NCBI GenBank assembly: GCA_937991645.1 | Contig: CALKPL010000005.1 | Coordinates: 1-16,490, forward strand | DNA from: UMGS1783 sp900555065 | GTDB lineage: Bacteria; Bacillota; Clostridia; Oscillospirales; UMGS1783 | Reading direction: 5' to 3' | DNA: 16,490 nucleotides | Part shown: positions 1 to 8,424 of the stretch, in pieces | Numbering within the stretch: position 1 is the stretch's first letter | Layout: each line of letters opens with the position of its first letter | Notes under the pieces: model-generated | What the model saw: only the letters and a program-made list of their open reading frames with translations | The model's database searches: none | What the model was told of the DNA's origin: nothing | Translations under genes and position numbers: made by a program

Positions 1-103
1 TCGTTTCTTCCAGCGTGTCTAGGCGCCGGCTGATTCGCTTATGCTCGCTGTCCATCGTCCTCCGAAACTCCTCGTGCTCCGCCCGTGTAATTGGCGTGTC
101 CAT
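1..103 (-). CDS. Small charged phage protein upstream of the lysis module (partial, first 34 codons)
   Basis: The first 34 codons of a gene that runs off the left end of the window. The ATG at 103 follows a GAGGTG ribosome binding site (116..111) at a normal spacing, and lies 28 bases after the stop of the tail fibre gene, so it is the next gene of the late operon. The visible residues begin MDTPITRAEHEEF and are highly charged (many Glu, Arg, Asp), which predicts a helix or coiled coil. Short proteins of this look (XhlA/hemolysin-like or unnamed coiled-coil proteins with TRAEHEEF near the N-terminus) are often found between the tail fibre and the holin in Firmicute prophages. That placement suggests a link to lysis or baseplate, but this is inference from position. 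No membrane segment is in the visible part. Confidence 0.75.
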   Translation of the reverse strand, partial: MDTPITRAEHEEFRRTMDSEHKRISRRLDTLEET

Positions 104-130
104 ACGCGTCACCTCATTAACCTTAATATC

Positions 131-1942
131 CTATGCCTTAACATAACAGCCGGAATATCCTACCCACGTATCGCCTGTGTTCCATTTCAGCGCTGCCGTA
201 CCATTCGCCGACTGAATACGCATAGTCCCGTCCCCCTGCAAAAAGCCGACCTCACCATACGTATTGTTCGAGTAGCTTCCCGTTGCAAACAGGGATCGCG
301 CCATCGCAAAATACTGGCCCGACACCGGTGCGAACGGAAAGTTTGTTACCCGCGCGTATCCACTCCCCGCATTTGTCACATTTACCTTCATGTAGAAGGT
401 GACGTATACCAGCCTACCTATGCTGTAGTAACACGCATAGTTGTAGCTTGTCGTATACGTCATGCCGCCATCTGTAGAGATAAGCGTCGGCGTCCATGTG
501 CCGTATGTCACGGGCAGTCCCAAACTGCTGAGAACTGATGCAGCATTTTCAAATGATGTATTTTTATAAAAATGTACGTTAAGAGCAACCTCTAATGTAT
601 CTGTTTCTTCGGCAACCTTGCCTATGCCCATGCTCTTTCCGTCATTGCCCCAGTTCATTAGTGTAAAAGCCGTGGATGCGCTTGTATTGCGGACATCCGT
701 GTTGTGATTGTCCTGTGCAACAACCCCCACATCAAAAGAGCTATTACCGTCAGCCAAGAATACATGCGTGTAATTTTCGACTGTGTACACATTGTCCAGT
801 GCTGTGAGCTGTATTTCGGTATACGAGGACTCGCCAGAAGGCCTATACCGCAACGTATAATTGGCTATATTTTGGTTGTCAAGGGGGGTAATGGACGCCG
901 AAAATACAGCTTGGATATAATCGCCTTGATCGTTTGCGGTGCCGTCGGAATTGCATCTACGCACGGCTAAACTGGATATATGCGGAGGAGAGTATCCGCG
1001 TACGGTGATTGTATCGCTGTATGTACCCTTGCGGCCACGCTTGTCCGTCACCGTTGCAGTGATCGTCATAGAGCCAGAGTTGCGCAATACTCCCGTAGTT
1101 GCTTCGGCCGTCGTATAGCTCGCACCATTTGCGGAAATAAGATAAGATGCAATAGCTGACCCGTAAGAGATGGTTGCGCTCACGTTGATTTTAATTTTTG
1201 ACAAGCCCTGCACCGGATACCCATATGTATTGTCCATCCCGGTTACATCATCCCATACAAATGTACATGACGGCTTAATGCTCGATGGCATATTGCAAGT
1301 GATAGACGTAGTATTTGATCCTATATCCGTATTCCCGCTGTATGTTGTGATCGTAAATGTGATAGCAACAGACGTACCTGTGGTGTTCTGCTTGGCGAGC
1401 GATAACGGCGGCGTCCAATTTATGCTTGTATTACTACTCTTTGTGCAGACAGTCCCCGTAGCGCTCCCGCATTTGTATGTAATCGTGTGCGTAAGGCTAT
1501 TGGCCTGCCTAGTAACAGTCAAAGCCTGCGCCGTACCCAGTGTGCCGTTATTGGCTGATAGTGTGGACTTCCGGGCAATGGTATCCAGCGTAAATGTACC
1601 CGATCCGCTACAGTTAACTGCAACAGTATAGATACCAGCTTGCGCCGAAGCCGTAAAAGATTTTGTTCCGTCGCTGTTGTGTGTAAGCGTAAATGTGCCG
1701 CTCGCAACCGTGGTCCCGTTAAATAACTCAATTCTGGACGACGATGAATATACAGTTGTCCCTGCTATCACTACCCGGAAATTACCGGATATATAATAGT
1801 TTGTGGTTGACCCTCCAGCTCCTTTCAGGGTCCAGGAGATCGTAGTCTTATTGTCCGCAATGCTCTGACTCTGTTCCGTCCAGGCGAAGGTTAGATATCT
1901 CCCGTTATATGCGCTTGTATTAAAACTGCCACTCGACGCCAT
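131..1942 (-). CDS. Tail fibre / minor structural protein, DUF859-like
   Basis: A 603-aa virion protein, probably the receptor-binding fibre or tip appendage. Residues 1-120 (start MASSGSFNTSAYNGR, then an Ile-Ser-Trp-Thr beta-strand pattern rich in Ser, Thr and Gly) resemble the DUF859 siphovirus structural family. The middle (about 120-425) is Ser/Thr-rich beta-sandwich sequence that looks like tandem Ig-like modules. Near 428 a WGNDGKSMGIGKV motif, common just before the variable end of phage fibres, leads to a C-terminal domain (about 478-603, YGTWTPTL onward) that is probably the host-contact part. The start ATG follows the stop of the Tal-like gene directly (TAAATG), with AGGTGG upstream. 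The composition and the position after Tal support a fibre. The exact receptor cannot be read from the sequence. Confidence 0.8.
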   Translation of the reverse strand: MASSGSFNTSAYNGRYLTFAWTEQSQSIADNKTTISWTLKGAGGSTTNYYISGNFRVVIAGTTVYSSSSRIELFNGTTVASGTFTLTHNSDGTKSFTASAQAGIYTVAVNCSGSGTFTLDTIARKSTLSANNGTLGTAQALTVTRQANSLTHTITYKCGSATGTVCTKSSNTSINWTPPLSLAKQNTTGTSVAITFTITTYSGNTDIGSNTTSITCNMPSSIKPSCTFVWDDVTGMDNTYGYPVQGLSKIKINVSATISYGSAIASYLISANGASYTTAEATTGVLRNSGSMTITATVTDKRGRKGTYSDTITVRGYSPPHISSLAVRRCNSDGTANDQGDYIQAVFSASITPLDNQNIANYTLRYRPSGESSYTEIQLTALDNVYTVENYTHVFLADGNSSFDVGVVAQDNHNTDVRNTSASTAFTLMNWGNDGKSMGIGKVAEETDTLEVALNVHFYKNTSFENAASVLSSLGLPVTYGTWTPTLISTDGGMTYTTSYNYACYYSIGRLVYVTFYMKVNVTNAGSGYARVTNFPFAPVSGQYFAMARSLFATGSYSNNTYGEVGFLQGDGTMRIQSANGTAALKWNTGDTWVGYSGCYVKA

Positions 1943-3565
1943 TTAGCCACCTACTTTCAGGAAGGACAGAGAGCCGTTAGAGCGAGGGATAAATGCAAAG
2001 TTTCCAAATTGCGCCCTCTCGTTAACTTCTACTACAATATTACCAGTGTGGAAGTCCACCCCATCCCACCAGCCGAATTGTTGTCCATTTTTTTTGAATA
2101 CAATTATGTCATTTTCAATGGTGAGCGTGATTGCGCTGTCGCTACCTCCGAGCTTAATGCTCCCATTTTCGAAACTAATATAGCTATATATTTTCTCGAA
2201 TTGCTCCCTCGCCTCTGCGTCATATTGATCCACCGTTGTTTGCAACGCCTCAAATTCGAAAACAAAACGATCCGCGAGCTGCGTCATCTGCGTTGAAATT
2301 GCCTCCGTGACTTGGTCGTCTGTGAGGTATGTTTGCGAAACCTCAAGCATAATAGATTCGCTAGTTTGCTCTATCAGGGATGACAAGACATTCTCCGTTG
2401 TCTGGACGGCGGCGGCAATATCCCTTGTATAATCAGATCTAATCTGGTTGGTGGTTTTGTGCAGTTCGTTTCTGCTCTCATTATCGCCTGCTACATCCGC
2501 ATCTGTCAAAGATTTAATCTCTTTGCCCAACATTATAGTACTATTCGCGGGATGCAACAAATCCTCCGAGCGCTCGACCAAGAGGAAATCTTCGTCCACC
2601 TCGTGCGGCTTGGAATGGACCCTAATGGCATCTCCTACTTGATAGTCATCGATACTCTTGTTGATACTAGACAAGTCTAGAGCAGATAATGTTAACGTAG
2701 TGGTAATGTGCCGACTATCTAATAGATATTGCTGTGCCTTGCTTAGTAGGTTGGCAGGCTCAGTAACGTCATCCCATGTGACGGATTTGGCAATGCGTCC
2801 CCTAAGGGCAACGGCATCGTCATCCTGTATGTAGTCGTTGCCGTTATTTACGCTTTCGATCGTAATACGCAGTCCCGTGGTCTCATCTTTTGCTCCGTAC
2901 GGAATAATTACTGTTGCTAAGTCCGTGTTGGCTCCGCTACGGGAGAGGTCCAGCAAGTTCTCCCCAAATGCTATCGCCTGTGCACTTTGATAACCCAGCG
3001 TAGCATACCAGTTAATAACCCGTACTCCATCATCCGGATCCGTTGTAAAAATAAAGTATCCTCCACAACGGTCCAGTAGCTTATTCAGCGTATCCATTAC
3101 CGGTTCAGCGTTTTCGCTTTCCAGCCGGATATAATTGTTAGGATCTGTCACTGTCACTGTGCCGACACGGAATTGTTTAGGCACTTCTACTTGCGCATTA
3201 TAGTCCTGCACTACAGCCGCGAATATTGTTGCAGGGTCATCCTGATACAGATATGGCCGAGATACAGCGTCCCGGAAGAAACACAGCTCTCCCTCACAAG
3301 TAACTACACGCCTGTTTAAAAAATCATCGTTAGGATATAAGGCGCGGCCACGAAATAACAACTTGTTATCTCTGTATATCTCTACAATGGTCTTGTAACT
3401 GATGTAACTGCTATAGGCGGGGTGCCCAGGCGGCATAGTAATTTCAGCCGTACCGCCCTTGTTTAGGGAAGTAGTAGCTGTTAACCCCAACAGAGTATAG
3501 TCGACGCCAGAATCTCGTAAGCGGCTGTCATACGCTAATACACTATCGGCATAAACCTGTATCAC
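1943..3565 (-). CDS. Tail-associated baseplate protein (Tal / prophage endopeptidase tail family)
   Basis: A 540-aa tail-tip hub protein. In Gram-positive siphophages the protein after Dit forms the central spike or hub and sometimes carries a peptidoglycan-degrading domain. The N-terminal two thirds (about 1-350) have the pattern of the gp27/Tal-like hub, with LGLTATTSLNKGGTAEITMP near the start and a conserved YGAKDETTGLR segment. Residues about 360-460 are acidic/polar and predicted helical (coiled-coil stalk). The C-terminus has WDGVDFHTGNIVVEV and FGNFAFIPRSNGSLSFLKVG, a tail found in many clostridial prophage Tal proteins. No catalytic lysozyme or NlpC/P60 motif is evident, so enzymatic activity is not claimed. 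The start is GTG at 3565, overlapping the Dit stop by 4 bases (GTGA), which indicates translational coupling. Confidence 0.82.
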   Translation of the reverse strand: MIQVYADSVLAYDSRLRDSGVDYTLLGLTATTSLNKGGTAEITMPPGHPAYSSYISYKTIVEIYRDNKLLFRGRALYPNDDFLNRRVVTCEGELCFFRDAVSRPYLYQDDPATIFAAVVQDYNAQVEVPKQFRVGTVTVTDPNNYIRLESENAEPVMDTLNKLLDRCGGYFIFTTDPDDGVRVINWYATLGYQSAQAIAFGENLLDLSRSGANTDLATVIIPYGAKDETTGLRITIESVNNGNDYIQDDDAVALRGRIAKSVTWDDVTEPANLLSKAQQYLLDSRHITTTLTLSALDLSSINKSIDDYQVGDAIRVHSKPHEVDEDFLLVERSEDLLHPANSTIMLGKEIKSLTDADVAGDNESRNELHKTTNQIRSDYTRDIAAAVQTTENVLSSLIEQTSESIMLEVSQTYLTDDQVTEAISTQMTQLADRFVFEFEALQTTVDQYDAEAREQFEKIYSYISFENGSIKLGGSDSAITLTIENDIIVFKKNGQQFGWWDGVDFHTGNIVVEVNERAQFGNFAFIPRSNGSLSFLKVGG

Positions 3566-4230
3566 GCAGCAAGCACCGCCTCTCTATATGTGAGGGATAC
3601 CGTCCCCGTACCGCTGTAAACAAGCTCATGTGTTCCCGGCGTTAAGTACAAATCCGGAAGGATATGCTCGCCCTCGGCAAGAGTCCAAGTACTGACCCCA
3701 TACTGCAGCGTAACTTCGCCCGCGGCTGAAATAACAACGACCGGTACTACAGGCTTACCGCCGCTAACTACAATCTGCGCGGTCTGTTCAGTGGCCGATG
3801 CAGTTAACTGCACCGTCGTCTCATCGGCGGCATAGTACCACGGTTCACAGACGGCGTTGAGCCGTACAGCGCAATGCGCTAAATCATTATACTGTGGGTA
3901 TATCTGCACCCGTCCGATCAAATAGGCCGATGCATGATCCGGGTGGACAATACTCCATCTTTTACCATCAAGAGCGTTGACCATATCATCTATGCGTACT
4001 TGCCTTGACTGCCGGGTCCCCGCAGAACTTTCCAGCGTGGCCTCCAGTATCGCGGTCCCATAATAGGGCTGTCCATCAGTCAGATAAGTAGACAAATCCA
4101 AAGGAGCATATCGGCCCGGAACATCTACTATACTTTGCATCTGCTCACCCTTGGTGAGCACGCAGGATGCGAGTGTCCACATTTCTGTCGCAGTATCATA
4201 TCCACCAATTACCAACTTACGGTTTCCCAT
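3562..4230 (-). CDS. Distal tail protein (Dit)
   Basis: A 222-aa protein in the position of Dit, which forms a hexameric ring at the end of the tail tube and holds the Tal hub and receptor-binding proteins. The N-terminal half contains the short beta segments and the central RYAPLDLSTYLTDGQPYYG stretch that fit a Dit ring domain. The region after about residue 130 (CEPWYY, then beta-rich sequence with LTPGTHELVYSGTGTVSLTYR) fits the galectin-like second domain. The chosen ATG at 4230 overlaps the tape measure stop as TGATG; a GTG one codon earlier is also in frame. A GGGGGCC stretch sits just upstream. The assignment rests on order (tape measure - Dit - Tal), size and fold-like pattern rather than a diagnostic motif. 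Confidence 0.78.
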   Translation of the reverse strand: MGNRKLVIGGYDTATEMWTLASCVLTKGEQMQSIVDVPGRYAPLDLSTYLTDGQPYYGTAILEATLESSAGTRQSRQVRIDDMVNALDGKRWSIVHPDHASAYLIGRVQIYPQYNDLAHCAVRLNAVCEPWYYAADETTVQLTASATEQTAQIVVSGGKPVVPVVVISAAGEVTLQYGVSTWTLAEGEHILPDLYLTPGTHELVYSGTGTVSLTYREAVLAA

Positions 4231-7160
4231 CACCTGGCCCCCCTCGACGCCAATACGCGTCTCATCCCGAGTACGCTATCCATTTCTCCGGCAGTCCCAC
4301 CTACCAGCGCCCCGCTATCCAACACTAGGACCTGTCCTGCCCTTATTGCGGCAAGAATGCTATCCAACTTCCCGCTTTGCATATCAGCAACCGCGGCATA
4401 CCCGGCAGCCTGTCGGATAGCCTGATTATTCGCAATATTACGCAATGCATTTTGTCCTGCAACTTCTTGTGAGCTATAAGCGTCCAAAAGAGCGGCCGCC
4501 TGGCGTTGTCCAGCTCTGGCAACGTCTTTTGTTTTGTTCTCAATGCCGATCTCCGCGCCTGCGCCTACGTCCTCCCCAAAGGCAATCGTCTTTTTTGAGG
4601 GAGAATTTGATTCCGCTTCGCTCCGGAACGCATACATGATACTTGTTACCATGCTCCTGGCTTTGGACATAAGGCTCGATCGTTTGCTTTCCATACCTAC
4701 GCCTAACCCTTCCCCAAGATCCTCCCCTACACCCTCTGCGTCGGCATACGCGTTCGCAAATGCATCCAATGTGTCCGCATAACTTTGTTCAGCTTCTTCG
4801 ACCATTTCCTTGGTATATCCGCTTACGCCTGCCTCAAAATTGCGTCTGGTGTTTCTTGCCTCGATACCCGCGTCGATGGCCTGCTTTTTCAGGGTATCTA
4901 GCACGTCAGCAGTTTCCTGGTCTACCTTGTCGGAGTACTCTCCATACGCTTCCCCCTTTTCGACAAGCAGGTCAATAGCGGCCTGCGTATTGCCCTCCAA
5001 AACAGCCTGCTGCGCCGCCTCATAGTCGTTAATTGTATTTTTGTAATTTTCATAATTATACAGTGATTGCTCATACGCAATGTCTTTTTCATTGGCAAGA
5101 TTTTGCTCTTCTTGCCAGCGCTTCTCCAATTCCTCAACGCGTTGCTGATCATAGAGCATAAGTTCTTGGTTATACTCATAGTAACCACTCTCTATCTTTT
5201 TGCGCCATTCTTCGTTAGCGGCCACGTAGTCCGCTTCCGCTTGCTTTGTTATTTCCAGCTGAGCATCGCGATCTTTTTGTTTGAGCATAACATTTTCATA
5301 GGCTTCGCCTTCCTGCTGGATGGCTTGTATATACGCTTCATTCTCTGCCTCTAACAATGCATTAGCTGTCTTTGTTGCAATCACTTCGTTGATACTATTC
5401 TTTAGCTCGTCATACTGCGAAATAGTATTGCCGACCATCTGGTACTCGGTACCCAAAGCGTTATTTAATTCGTTCAGGATAAATTGTGCACGGGCTTGGT
5501 CAGCTTCTGCAACCTCACCGTTGGCGTCGGCCAATCCCTGTAGTTCAGCGGCAAGGTCCTGTATATACCCCATTTGGTTCGTAATACCCTGCTGGTTTGC
5601 TTCTATTGCAGCCTGCTGATCACGGAATGATTGCGCCGCTTCGTCCGCAGCTGCCATAAACTCGCGCTCTTCTTCCGTCAGTGCATCTACACGCTCTGCG
5701 GATTCTTCAGTCGCCGCATTATATGCAAGCATTGTAGCGACAAACCCGCCGACCAACGTTGCAAGCAGCCCCCAAGGCGTAGCCGCCATAGCAACATTCA
5801 ACGCTTTCTGTGCGACCGTCTGCGCTATAGTCGCGACGGTAACTCCTTTTGTTGCGGCCTCAGACGCAAGTGTGGCGACCTTGTATAACACAAGCGTAGC
5901 CGTGATGCCAGCCACGCCAGCCTTTATCACCGGTATATTTTTCTTGACCCAATCCCCGATCGCCTTTATGGCCGGGAGCAGCTTGCTGCGCACAAAGTCC
6001 GCAACATCCTTCATCGGTTCTTCCGCTTCTTCGAGCAGGGCCGCGCCCATTTCTTTGATATCAGTAATAACAGGTTCCATATATCCACCGATCTTAGACA
6101 TGGACCTGTTCCACTTTTCCGTGGCCTTGTTGGCGCGGATGACTTCCTCGTTTGTATCTCGATAACGGACAGCCGCCGTTTTGTATAGGCTGTTAAGTGT
6201 GTTTGTAATAAGTTTTTGCCGCTCCTGCTCATCAGTACACTTGTCAAGCGACGCCTGGAAACTATCCTCAGATTCTCCTGCCCAGTTCAAGGCGTCGGCA
6301 AGGCCGCCTGTAATTTGTCCGGTCTTTGCCGTCTCATTTGCAGCCTCGGTAAGATTCTCGATTGGGAGGCTGTCGCCAAATGTAGCATATACTCCCGTGG
6401 CAATATCTGTCCAGGTGGCTAAATCTTCCTCCGTATCGCAAAGCTTGGCCAAATGATTCGCCGCCTCTACAGCCTGGTCCGTCTCTCCCAAAATCCCCTG
6501 TAACTCGCTGTATGTTTTATACGCACTCTGCGCGTTATAGCCGCTGTCCGTAAATGCAACATCCAATTTACCGAGAGCGGTCCGGTACTCTCGTGATGCC
6601 TCCACTGCTGCGGCTAATGCGGTGACAGCTGCCGCAGCAGCAGTCGCCAAGGCAGTAACGCCTTTTTTCGCGGCGCCGTCCGAACTCTGATCCAACTGCT
6701 GTATTTCCGTGTTTGCCTCATGCGCCTCGTCGGCTACTTTATCCAGTTCTTCTGCCGCACCAGAGGTGCCATCAGCCAAGCCTTTCGACGCGTCAACTGT
6801 TTCTTGCAACGCCTTTTTGTAGCTATCCAGTTTGCCCTCTGTGGCGATGATCTCTCGCTGCAACTCGCGATACTGTGCCTCGGATACCTCGCCGCGCTCA
6901 AACTGGGCTTGCACCTGCTTCTCAGCCTCGCGCAATGTGCCCAGCTTCTCCTCAGTGTTGCTAATCGCGTCGGCCAAAACCTGTTGCTTTTGTGCTAACA
7001 GCTCGGTATTACCCGGATCAAGCTTGAGGAGTTTGTTAATGCTCCCCAGCTCACTGGACAGGTCGCGAGATTTTTTATTAACATCCTCCAGAGCGTTGCC
7101 GAGTTTCGTCGCGTCGCCGCCGATCTCAACAGTAATGCCTTTTATGGTTTTACCGGCCAT
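4230..7160 (-). CDS. Tail tape measure protein
   Basis: At 976 aa this is the longest gene of the window, as expected for the protein that sets tail length and is loaded by the G/GT chaperones. It starts MAGKTIKGITVEIGGDATKL, a common beginning for Firmicute tape measures, followed by a long charged helix (about 20-130). An alanine-rich hydrophobic stretch sits near 170-190. Predicted membrane-active helices occur at about 410-475 (including TPWGLLATLVGGFVATML). A second long Glu/Gln/Tyr-rich coiled coil spans about 600-760. The C-terminal MESKRSSLMSKARSM and SNSPSKKTIAFGEDV (near 850) are a recurrent tape measure ending. No lytic transglycosylase or peptidase domain was seen. The ATG has GGGAGG upstream, and the gene overlaps the end of the frameshift product GT by 11 bases. 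Confidence 0.93.
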   Translation of the reverse strand: MAGKTIKGITVEIGGDATKLGNALEDVNKKSRDLSSELGSINKLLKLDPGNTELLAQKQQVLADAISNTEEKLGTLREAEKQVQAQFERGEVSEAQYRELQREIIATEGKLDSYKKALQETVDASKGLADGTSGAAEELDKVADEAHEANTEIQQLDQSSDGAAKKGVTALATAAAAAVTALAAAVEASREYRTALGKLDVAFTDSGYNAQSAYKTYSELQGILGETDQAVEAANHLAKLCDTEEDLATWTDIATGVYATFGDSLPIENLTEAANETAKTGQITGGLADALNWAGESEDSFQASLDKCTDEQERQKLITNTLNSLYKTAAVRYRDTNEEVIRANKATEKWNRSMSKIGGYMEPVITDIKEMGAALLEEAEEPMKDVADFVRSKLLPAIKAIGDWVKKNIPVIKAGVAGITATLVLYKVATLASEAATKGVTVATIAQTVAQKALNVAMAATPWGLLATLVGGFVATMLAYNAATEESAERVDALTEEEREFMAAADEAAQSFRDQQAAIEANQQGITNQMGYIQDLAAELQGLADANGEVAEADQARAQFILNELNNALGTEYQMVGNTISQYDELKNSINEVIATKTANALLEAENEAYIQAIQQEGEAYENVMLKQKDRDAQLEITKQAEADYVAANEEWRKKIESGYYEYNQELMLYDQQRVEELEKRWQEEQNLANEKDIAYEQSLYNYENYKNTINDYEAAQQAVLEGNTQAAIDLLVEKGEAYGEYSDKVDQETADVLDTLKKQAIDAGIEARNTRRNFEAGVSGYTKEMVEEAEQSYADTLDAFANAYADAEGVGEDLGEGLGVGMESKRSSLMSKARSMVTSIMYAFRSEAESNSPSKKTIAFGEDVGAGAEIGIENKTKDVARAGQRQAAALLDAYSSQEVAGQNALRNIANNQAIRQAAGYAAVADMQSGKLDSILAAIRAGQVLVLDSGALVGGTAGEMDSVLGMRRVLASRGAR

Positions 7161-7781
7161 GCGCCGTACCTCCCCCGAATTTGCGACGGAGCGCTGCCCT
7201 GTCAGGCTCTGTCTGCTCCATCCTCCAAGCGTTGTCCAGATAGTCGCGCCCCTCTGCCGTGCGGTTCAGCGCATGGATATAGGCGTCCCGGAGCCATAAT
7301 AGATATACACCATAATCCATTGCGCCGATTTGGCAGAAATTAAGGCCTGAGTATTCAGCGACCAGATGCCGCCCCCAAGTGGTTGTTATATACTTATGTC
7401 CTCCCGCCGCATTTGCAGCTGGATACGACGGGAGTGTCAGTTTTTTGATCGCTCAATTTCCGTTATATATTCTGCGTACGCCCGATAAAATACAACCAAG
7501 TCCTCTACGTCCATTTTATAGGTTGTGCGCAACTCATGCGCTGTAAATTTTATCAGATTACGATTGCAACTCATGAGGCGCGCGGCAAGGTCGTAGAGCA
7601 CGTCCACCATTTCCTCGTCCTCTTTAGACAGCAGCACTCGCAGCTGGCCCTGTCGAGCCCGCAGCTCCTCTTGCAAGTCAACTGTCGGCGGGGATACGTT
7701 AATCACTGTGTGCTGCTCATCCATCAAAACCAACGGTAGGACAGGCGGTCGATATTGATTAAAGTCTAGCGTCTCTGCCAT
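7150..7781 (-). CDS. Tail assembly chaperone GT fusion, made by -1 ribosomal frameshift
   Basis: The zero-frame chaperone gene ends at TGA 7439..7437. A -1 slip on A AAA AAC (7446..7440) continues translation as LTLPSYPAANAAGG and on for 96 codons to TAA at 7152..7150. This gives a predicted 210-aa G-T protein. The -1 frame is open over the whole gap before the tape measure, where no other gene fits, and its residues look like real protein (TTTWGRHLV, LLWLRDAYIHALNRTAEG, YLDNAWRMEQTEPDRAALR). In lambda and many siphophages the minor frameshift product binds the tape measure through its T part and recruits the tube protein. The extension has no start with a usable ribosome binding site of its own, so the fusion is the likely way it is made. 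The coordinates cover both frames; the frame changes at 7440. Confidence 0.88.
7401..7446 (-). promoter_or_regulatory. Programmed -1 frameshift site: slippery heptamer plus downstream stem-loop
   Basis: On the minus strand A AAA AAC (7446..7440) stands in the correct X XXY YYZ phase, directly before the zero-frame TGA. After a 5-base spacer (TGACA) comes a 9-bp stem. CTCCCGTCG (7434..7426) pairs with CGGCGGGAG (7409..7401) with one U-G pair and a 16-base loop. A heptamer, short spacer and GC-rich stem together are the standard parts of a -1 frameshift signal, and the following frame is open for 96 codons. Whether the loop also forms a pseudoknot was not determined. Confidence 0.9.
7437..7781 (-). 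CDS. Tail assembly chaperone G (zero-frame product)
   Basis: A 114-aa protein between the tail tube and tape measure genes, the fixed place of the tail-assembly chaperone in siphophages. It is soluble, with no membrane segment. An N-terminal MAETLDFNQYRPPVLPLVL is followed by an extended/beta region and a mostly helical acidic half (EEDEEMVDVLYDLAARLMSC region, then ELRTTYKMDVEDLVVFYRAYAEYI). The start at 7781 is chosen because AGGAG lies at the right distance upstream. An in-frame ATG at 7826 lies inside the strong hairpin 7814..7841 and has no ribosome binding site. It ends in Ser-Lys-Asn-stop, and those codons are the frameshift slippery site. Function is inferred from position, size and the frameshift. 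Confidence 0.85.
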   Translation of the reverse strand: MAETLDFNQYRPPVLPLVLMDEQHTVINVSPPTVDLQEELRARQGQLRVLLSKEDEEMVDVLYDLAARLMSCNRNLIKFTAHELRTTYKMDVEDLVVFYRAYAEYITEIERSKN

Positions 7782-7813
7782 TCCACTGCTCCTATACGTT
7801 TTAAAATAGGGAT

Positions 7814-7841
7814 TAGGCGGGGACATGGATGCCCCCGCCTA
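7814..7841 (-). other. Strong intercistronic hairpin between tail tube and chaperone genes
   Basis: Just after the tail tube stop codon the minus strand has TAGGCGGGG, a 10-base centre, then CCCCGCCTA. This is a 9-bp GC-rich stem that can extend inward by G-U, C-G and A-U pairs to a TCCA tetraloop. The sequence after the stem (ATCCCTATTTTAA) has no immediate U-tract, so it is a poor terminator. It more likely protects the 3' end of the abundant tube-protein mRNA or causes partial termination. Confidence 0.7.
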
Positions 7842-7845
7842 GAAC

Positions 7846-8412
7846 CTAGCTCTGCAATGCGGTGCCGGTTTCCTCGATCAGAGTAATCAGGGTGCCATCA
7901 TCATCCTGCGGCATGGCCTTAAATTCCGGCTCAATCACTGTACCAGCATCTGCGGCCAACGTCAACGTAAGGCCGGCGGTGTTTCGGCCACGAATCAAAA
8001 CATATAGATCCCCGTCCTGTTTATCTTCATGCTTAAAACAAACGACCCAGTCCTTACCTTGCGTGTTGCCCGCGCCGCCGATATGAATCGTACGCGTGCC
8101 TTCCGACGCATTGTCTGTGACCTTACAACGATCCGCGAGATACTTTAGGGTAGTACCGTTCCAGGTTAGCAGGCCTAACTTGAGTAACGCCTCCTCCGAG
8201 GTGGTAATAATCTTTGACACATATCCAAGATCATCCTTTTCCTCATATGTCTCCTCGGTGTACGACAACTCCGCGCCGCCCTTGCAATAACCCAAGCGGT
8301 TGGTATCCGTACAAATAGTATCTACATCCGGCATTGACCCGGAAAACTCCATAATATATGGAATCCCTGATCCAAGCGTAATAGTATCTTTCCCTCTTGT
8401 GGTTGTGGACAT
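7846..8412 (-). CDS. Major tail (tube) protein
   Basis: A 188-aa protein in the slot of the tail tube subunit, whose stacked hexamers form the siphovirus tail. It begins MSTTTRGKDTITLGSG, and the N-terminal part (KGGAELSYTEETYEEKDDLGYVSKIITTSEE) matches the pattern of Firmicute tube proteins, with beta strands followed by a helix near 70-80. The C-terminal half is beta-rich (IRGRNTAGLTLTLAADAGTVIEPEFKAMPQDDDGT). The ATG has a strong GGAGGG ribosome binding site 8 bases upstream, as suits a highly expressed virion protein. It is followed by a strong hairpin and then the G/GT chaperones. There is no extra C-terminal Ig-like domain. Confidence 0.88.
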   Translation of the reverse strand: MSTTTRGKDTITLGSGIPYIMEFSGSMPDVDTICTDTNRLGYCKGGAELSYTEETYEEKDDLGYVSKIITTSEEALLKLGLLTWNGTTLKYLADRCKVTDNASEGTRTIHIGGAGNTQGKDWVVCFKHEDKQDGDLYVLIRGRNTAGLTLTLAADAGTVIEPEFKAMPQDDDGTLITLIEETGTALQS

Positions 8413-8424
8413 CTTTAGCCCTCC

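Noticed and set aside
1170..1631. 153-aa hydrophobic plus-strand frame that looks like a membrane protein
   Set aside because: It is antisense to the Ser/Thr-rich fibre gene; Val/Leu richness is what the complement of such codons gives. No start signals.
5067..5354. Hydrophobic plus-strand frame (95 aa) resembling a holin
   Set aside because: It lies opposite the Glu/Gln/Tyr coiled coil of the tape measure; complement of Glu/Lys codons yields Phe/Leu. No promoter or ribosome binding site.
7782..7826. Upstream ATG (7826) for chaperone G
   Set aside because: It lies within the strong hairpin and has no ribosome binding site; the ATG at 7781 has AGGAG at proper spacing.
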